A stretch of 13,497 nt of DNA. Source: Clostridia bacterium (GTDB taxonomy: Bacteria; Bacillota; Clostridia; Christensenellales; CALWSW01). Where the stretch lies: positions 1-13,497 of the forward strand of contig JAHZEH010000011.1 of assembly GCA_019421925.1 (NCBI GenBank), read 5' to 3'. Made by a program: the position numbers and the translations under genes. Under the pieces are notes generated by a model. That model saw only the letters and a program-made list of their open reading frames with translations. It was not told the origin of the DNA and searched no databases. Positions 12,158 through 13,497 of the stretch are shown here, in pieces (the stretch's first letter is position 1; every line of letters starts with the position of its first letter).

Positions 12158-13497
12158 ATGAAGAGGACAAGCACCAAGATACTGGCCCTGCTGCTGGTTC
12201 TGGCCCTGCTGGCGGGCTGCGCCGCGCCTGCTGCGCCCGAGGCGGCGCAGACCCCTGCGGCCGCGGTTACGCAGACCCCCGCCCCCACGGAGAGCAGCCA
12301 GCCCCAGGCGGGCTATCAGCCCGGCGCCTACACCTCGACACAACAGGGTATGGCGGGCGTGTTTGACGTCACCGTCACCTTCACGGAGGATGCGATCGCC
12401 TCTGTGGAGGTGGGGGAGAACCGGGAGACCCTGATGGTGGGCAGCGAGGCCATCCGCATCCTGCCCGAGCGCATTGTGGAAAACCAGTCCCTGAACCTGG
12501 ACGTGATCTCCGGCGCCACCTATACCAGCTATGCCGTCCTCTACGGCGTGAGGGACTGTGTAGAGCAGGCGGGCGGCGACCTGGAGGCCCTGCTCGCCGT
12601 CCCGGTGGAGGCCCAATCCTATGAGGCTGAGACCCATGAGGCGGACATCATCATTGTGGGCGGCGGCCTGGCGGGGATCTCCGCCGCCATCTCTGCGGTG
12701 CAGAACGGCGGCGACGTCATCCTGCTGGAGGAGAAGGAATACCTGGGCGGCAACTCCGTGCTCTCCACCGGCACCTTCATCTTCGGCGGCTCCTCCATCC
12801 AGGCGGGCCTGGGCATTGAGGACGACCCGGACACCTTCTATAACTGGGCCCTGGAGAACAGCAATTATGACAAGGATCCCGTCCAGGTGGCCATGGTAGC
12901 CTATCACGGCCAGGAGCTGATCGACTTTTTTGATACCCTGGACGTGCACTTCAACACGGAGAAAGTCAACAGCACCGACGGCTCTGAGATCAACCGGGGC
13001 CATGCCCTCTCCCCCAACATCGGCACGGCGGTCTCCACCCTGGTGGATCATATGAACTCGATGGGCATAGACGTACGCTACGGCACGCACGGGGATGAGC
13101 TGCTCCTCAATGAGGCGGGCGAGGTGGCGGGCGTCAGGGCCACCGGCCCCGACGGGCAGCCCGTGGAGTACTACGGCAGCCACATTGTCCTGGCCTCCGG
13201 CGGCTGGGGCGACAACAACGACATGATCGTGGAGAACTGGGGCGTGGGCTATGACGGCCTGGTGTACGGCGGCGCCAAGGGCATGGACGGGACCATGCTC
13301 AACGCGGCGGTGGCCCTGGGTGCGGACACGGTGGATATGGACGACCCCCATATCGACGCCACGCTGGAGGTCACCAAAGGCATCACCATCACCACCAACC
13401 TCCTGCGCAACTGCGGCGGTATCCTCATCCGCCAGTCCACGGGCGCGCGCTTTGCAGACGAACAGTCCAGCCACAGCGAGATCGCGGCGGCGGCCAT
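12158..13497 (+). CDS. Second lipoprotein FAD-dependent reductase with one FMN-binding domain (3' truncated by window)
   Basis: The first 446 residues of an exported flavoprotein. Residues 1-21 are a signal peptide with lipobox LAGC (Cys21), followed by an Ala/Pro/Thr linker. Residues ~53-140 are a single FMN-binding domain with flavinylation motif DVISGAT (Thr121). From ~162 an FAD_binding_2 domain begins: DIIIVGGGLAGISAA (GxGxxG, 168-173), GGNSVLSTG, and VLASGGWGDN (344-353). The family RF-x-(N/D)-E segment is RFADEQSSH (431-439); where fumarate reductase has its catalytic Arg, this has His439. ATG 12158 is fixed by GAGGAGG (12144-12150), seven bases upstream, and by the signal peptide. It is a distant paralogue of the first reductase with one fewer FMN domain. 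The LysR gene lies upstream in opposite orientation. The substrate is unknown and the C-terminal substrate residues lie beyond the window. Confidence 0.9.
   Translation, partial: MKRTSTKILALLLVLALLAGCAAPAAPEAAQTPAAAVTQTPAPTESSQPQAGYQPGAYTSTQQGMAGVFDVTVTFTEDAIASVEVGENRETLMVGSEAIRILPERIVENQSLNLDVISGATYTSYAVLYGVRDCVEQAGGDLEALLAVPVEAQSYEAETHEADIIIVGGGLAGISAAISAVQNGGDVILLEEKEYLGGNSVLSTGTFIFGGSSIQAGLGIEDDPDTFYNWALENSNYDKDPVQVAMVAYHGQELIDFFDTLDVHFNTEKVNSTDGSEINRGHALSPNIGTAVSTLVDHMNSMGIDVRYGTHGDELLLNEAGEVAGVRATGPDGQPVEYYGSHIVLASGGWGDNNDMIVENWGVGYDGLVYGGAKGMDGTMLNAAVALGADTVDMDDPHIDATLEVTKGITITTNLLRNCGGILIRQSTGARFADEQSSHSEIAAAA

Noticed and set aside
11583..12170. A 195-codon open frame on the minus strand, and open frames of 140 and 198 codons on the plus strand, in the same region
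   Set aside because: They overlap one another, lack ribosome binding sites and recognisable motifs, and have a composition rich in Arg, Pro, Ala and Gly typical of unselected GC-rich DNA. The minus-strand frame also runs over the signal-peptide start of the second reductase.
11888..13474. A 528-codon open frame on the minus strand opposite the second reductase
   Set aside because: It mirrors a clear signal peptide, FMN-binding and FAD-binding domain on the plus strand, so it is a GC-driven shadow.
1..13497. CRISPR arrays, tRNA or rRNA genes, transposases or phage genes
   Set aside because: None was seen: no regularly spaced direct repeats, no recognisable RNA gene other than the riboswitch, and no integrase or transposase motifs.

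Overview
The window is GC-rich bacterial chromosome, most likely from a gut Clostridia/Oscillospiraceae-type Firmicute (Flavonifractor, Oscillibacter or Intestinimonas relatives). That placement is inferred from strong AGGAGG-type ribosome binding sites, several TTG starts, a Bacillus/Clostridium-style riboflavin operon (ribD-ribE-ribBA-ribH behind an FMN riboswitch), DUF1292/YrzB-type small acidic proteins, and lipoprotein-anchored flavoprotein reductases typical of anaerobic gut Firmicutes. No species can be named from sequence alone.

Layout. 1-128: tail of an acidic protein, possibly DUF1292-like. 276-626: a complete DUF1292 protein with an unusual Cys/His/Asp-rich insert, its own promoter and terminator. 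793-1371: TetR-family regulator with its own terminator. 1492-3840: lipoprotein flavoprotein reductase with two FMN-binding domains and an FAD domain; its consensus-like promoter is abutted by a 32-bp near-perfect palindrome of the TetR operator type. 3841-4229: gene-free, a run of hairpins including two copies of a GGGTGGAAGG palindrome. 4230-6640: tightly overlapping rfbD-rfbC (dTDP-rhamnose) followed by a solitary OppD/DppD-like ABC ATPase. 6624-10493: a complete riboflavin operon with promoter, FMN riboswitch, two successive intrinsic terminators, ribD, ribE, ribBA, ribH and a strong bidirectional terminator. 10502-11401 (minus): LysR-type regulator. 11402-12157: 756 bp without a convincing gene. 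12158-13497: start of a second lipoprotein flavoprotein reductase with one FMN-binding domain, cut by the window end.

How the parts fit. The riboflavin operon makes the precursor of FMN and FAD. On both sides of it lie exported flavoproteins that would need covalent FMN (DxxSGxT motifs, normally modified by ApbE, which is not in this window) and FAD. Both reductases resemble the soluble fumarate/urocanate/cinnamate-type reductase family used for anaerobic respiration at the cell surface. Neither keeps the catalytic Arg of fumarate reductase in its RF-x-(N/D)-E segment, and the first also lacks the other dicarboxylate-binding residues where I can align them. Each has a candidate dedicated regulator (TetR for the first, LysR next to the second), as expected for substrate-inducible respiratory reductases. 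The substrates are unknown and are the most interesting open question in this window.
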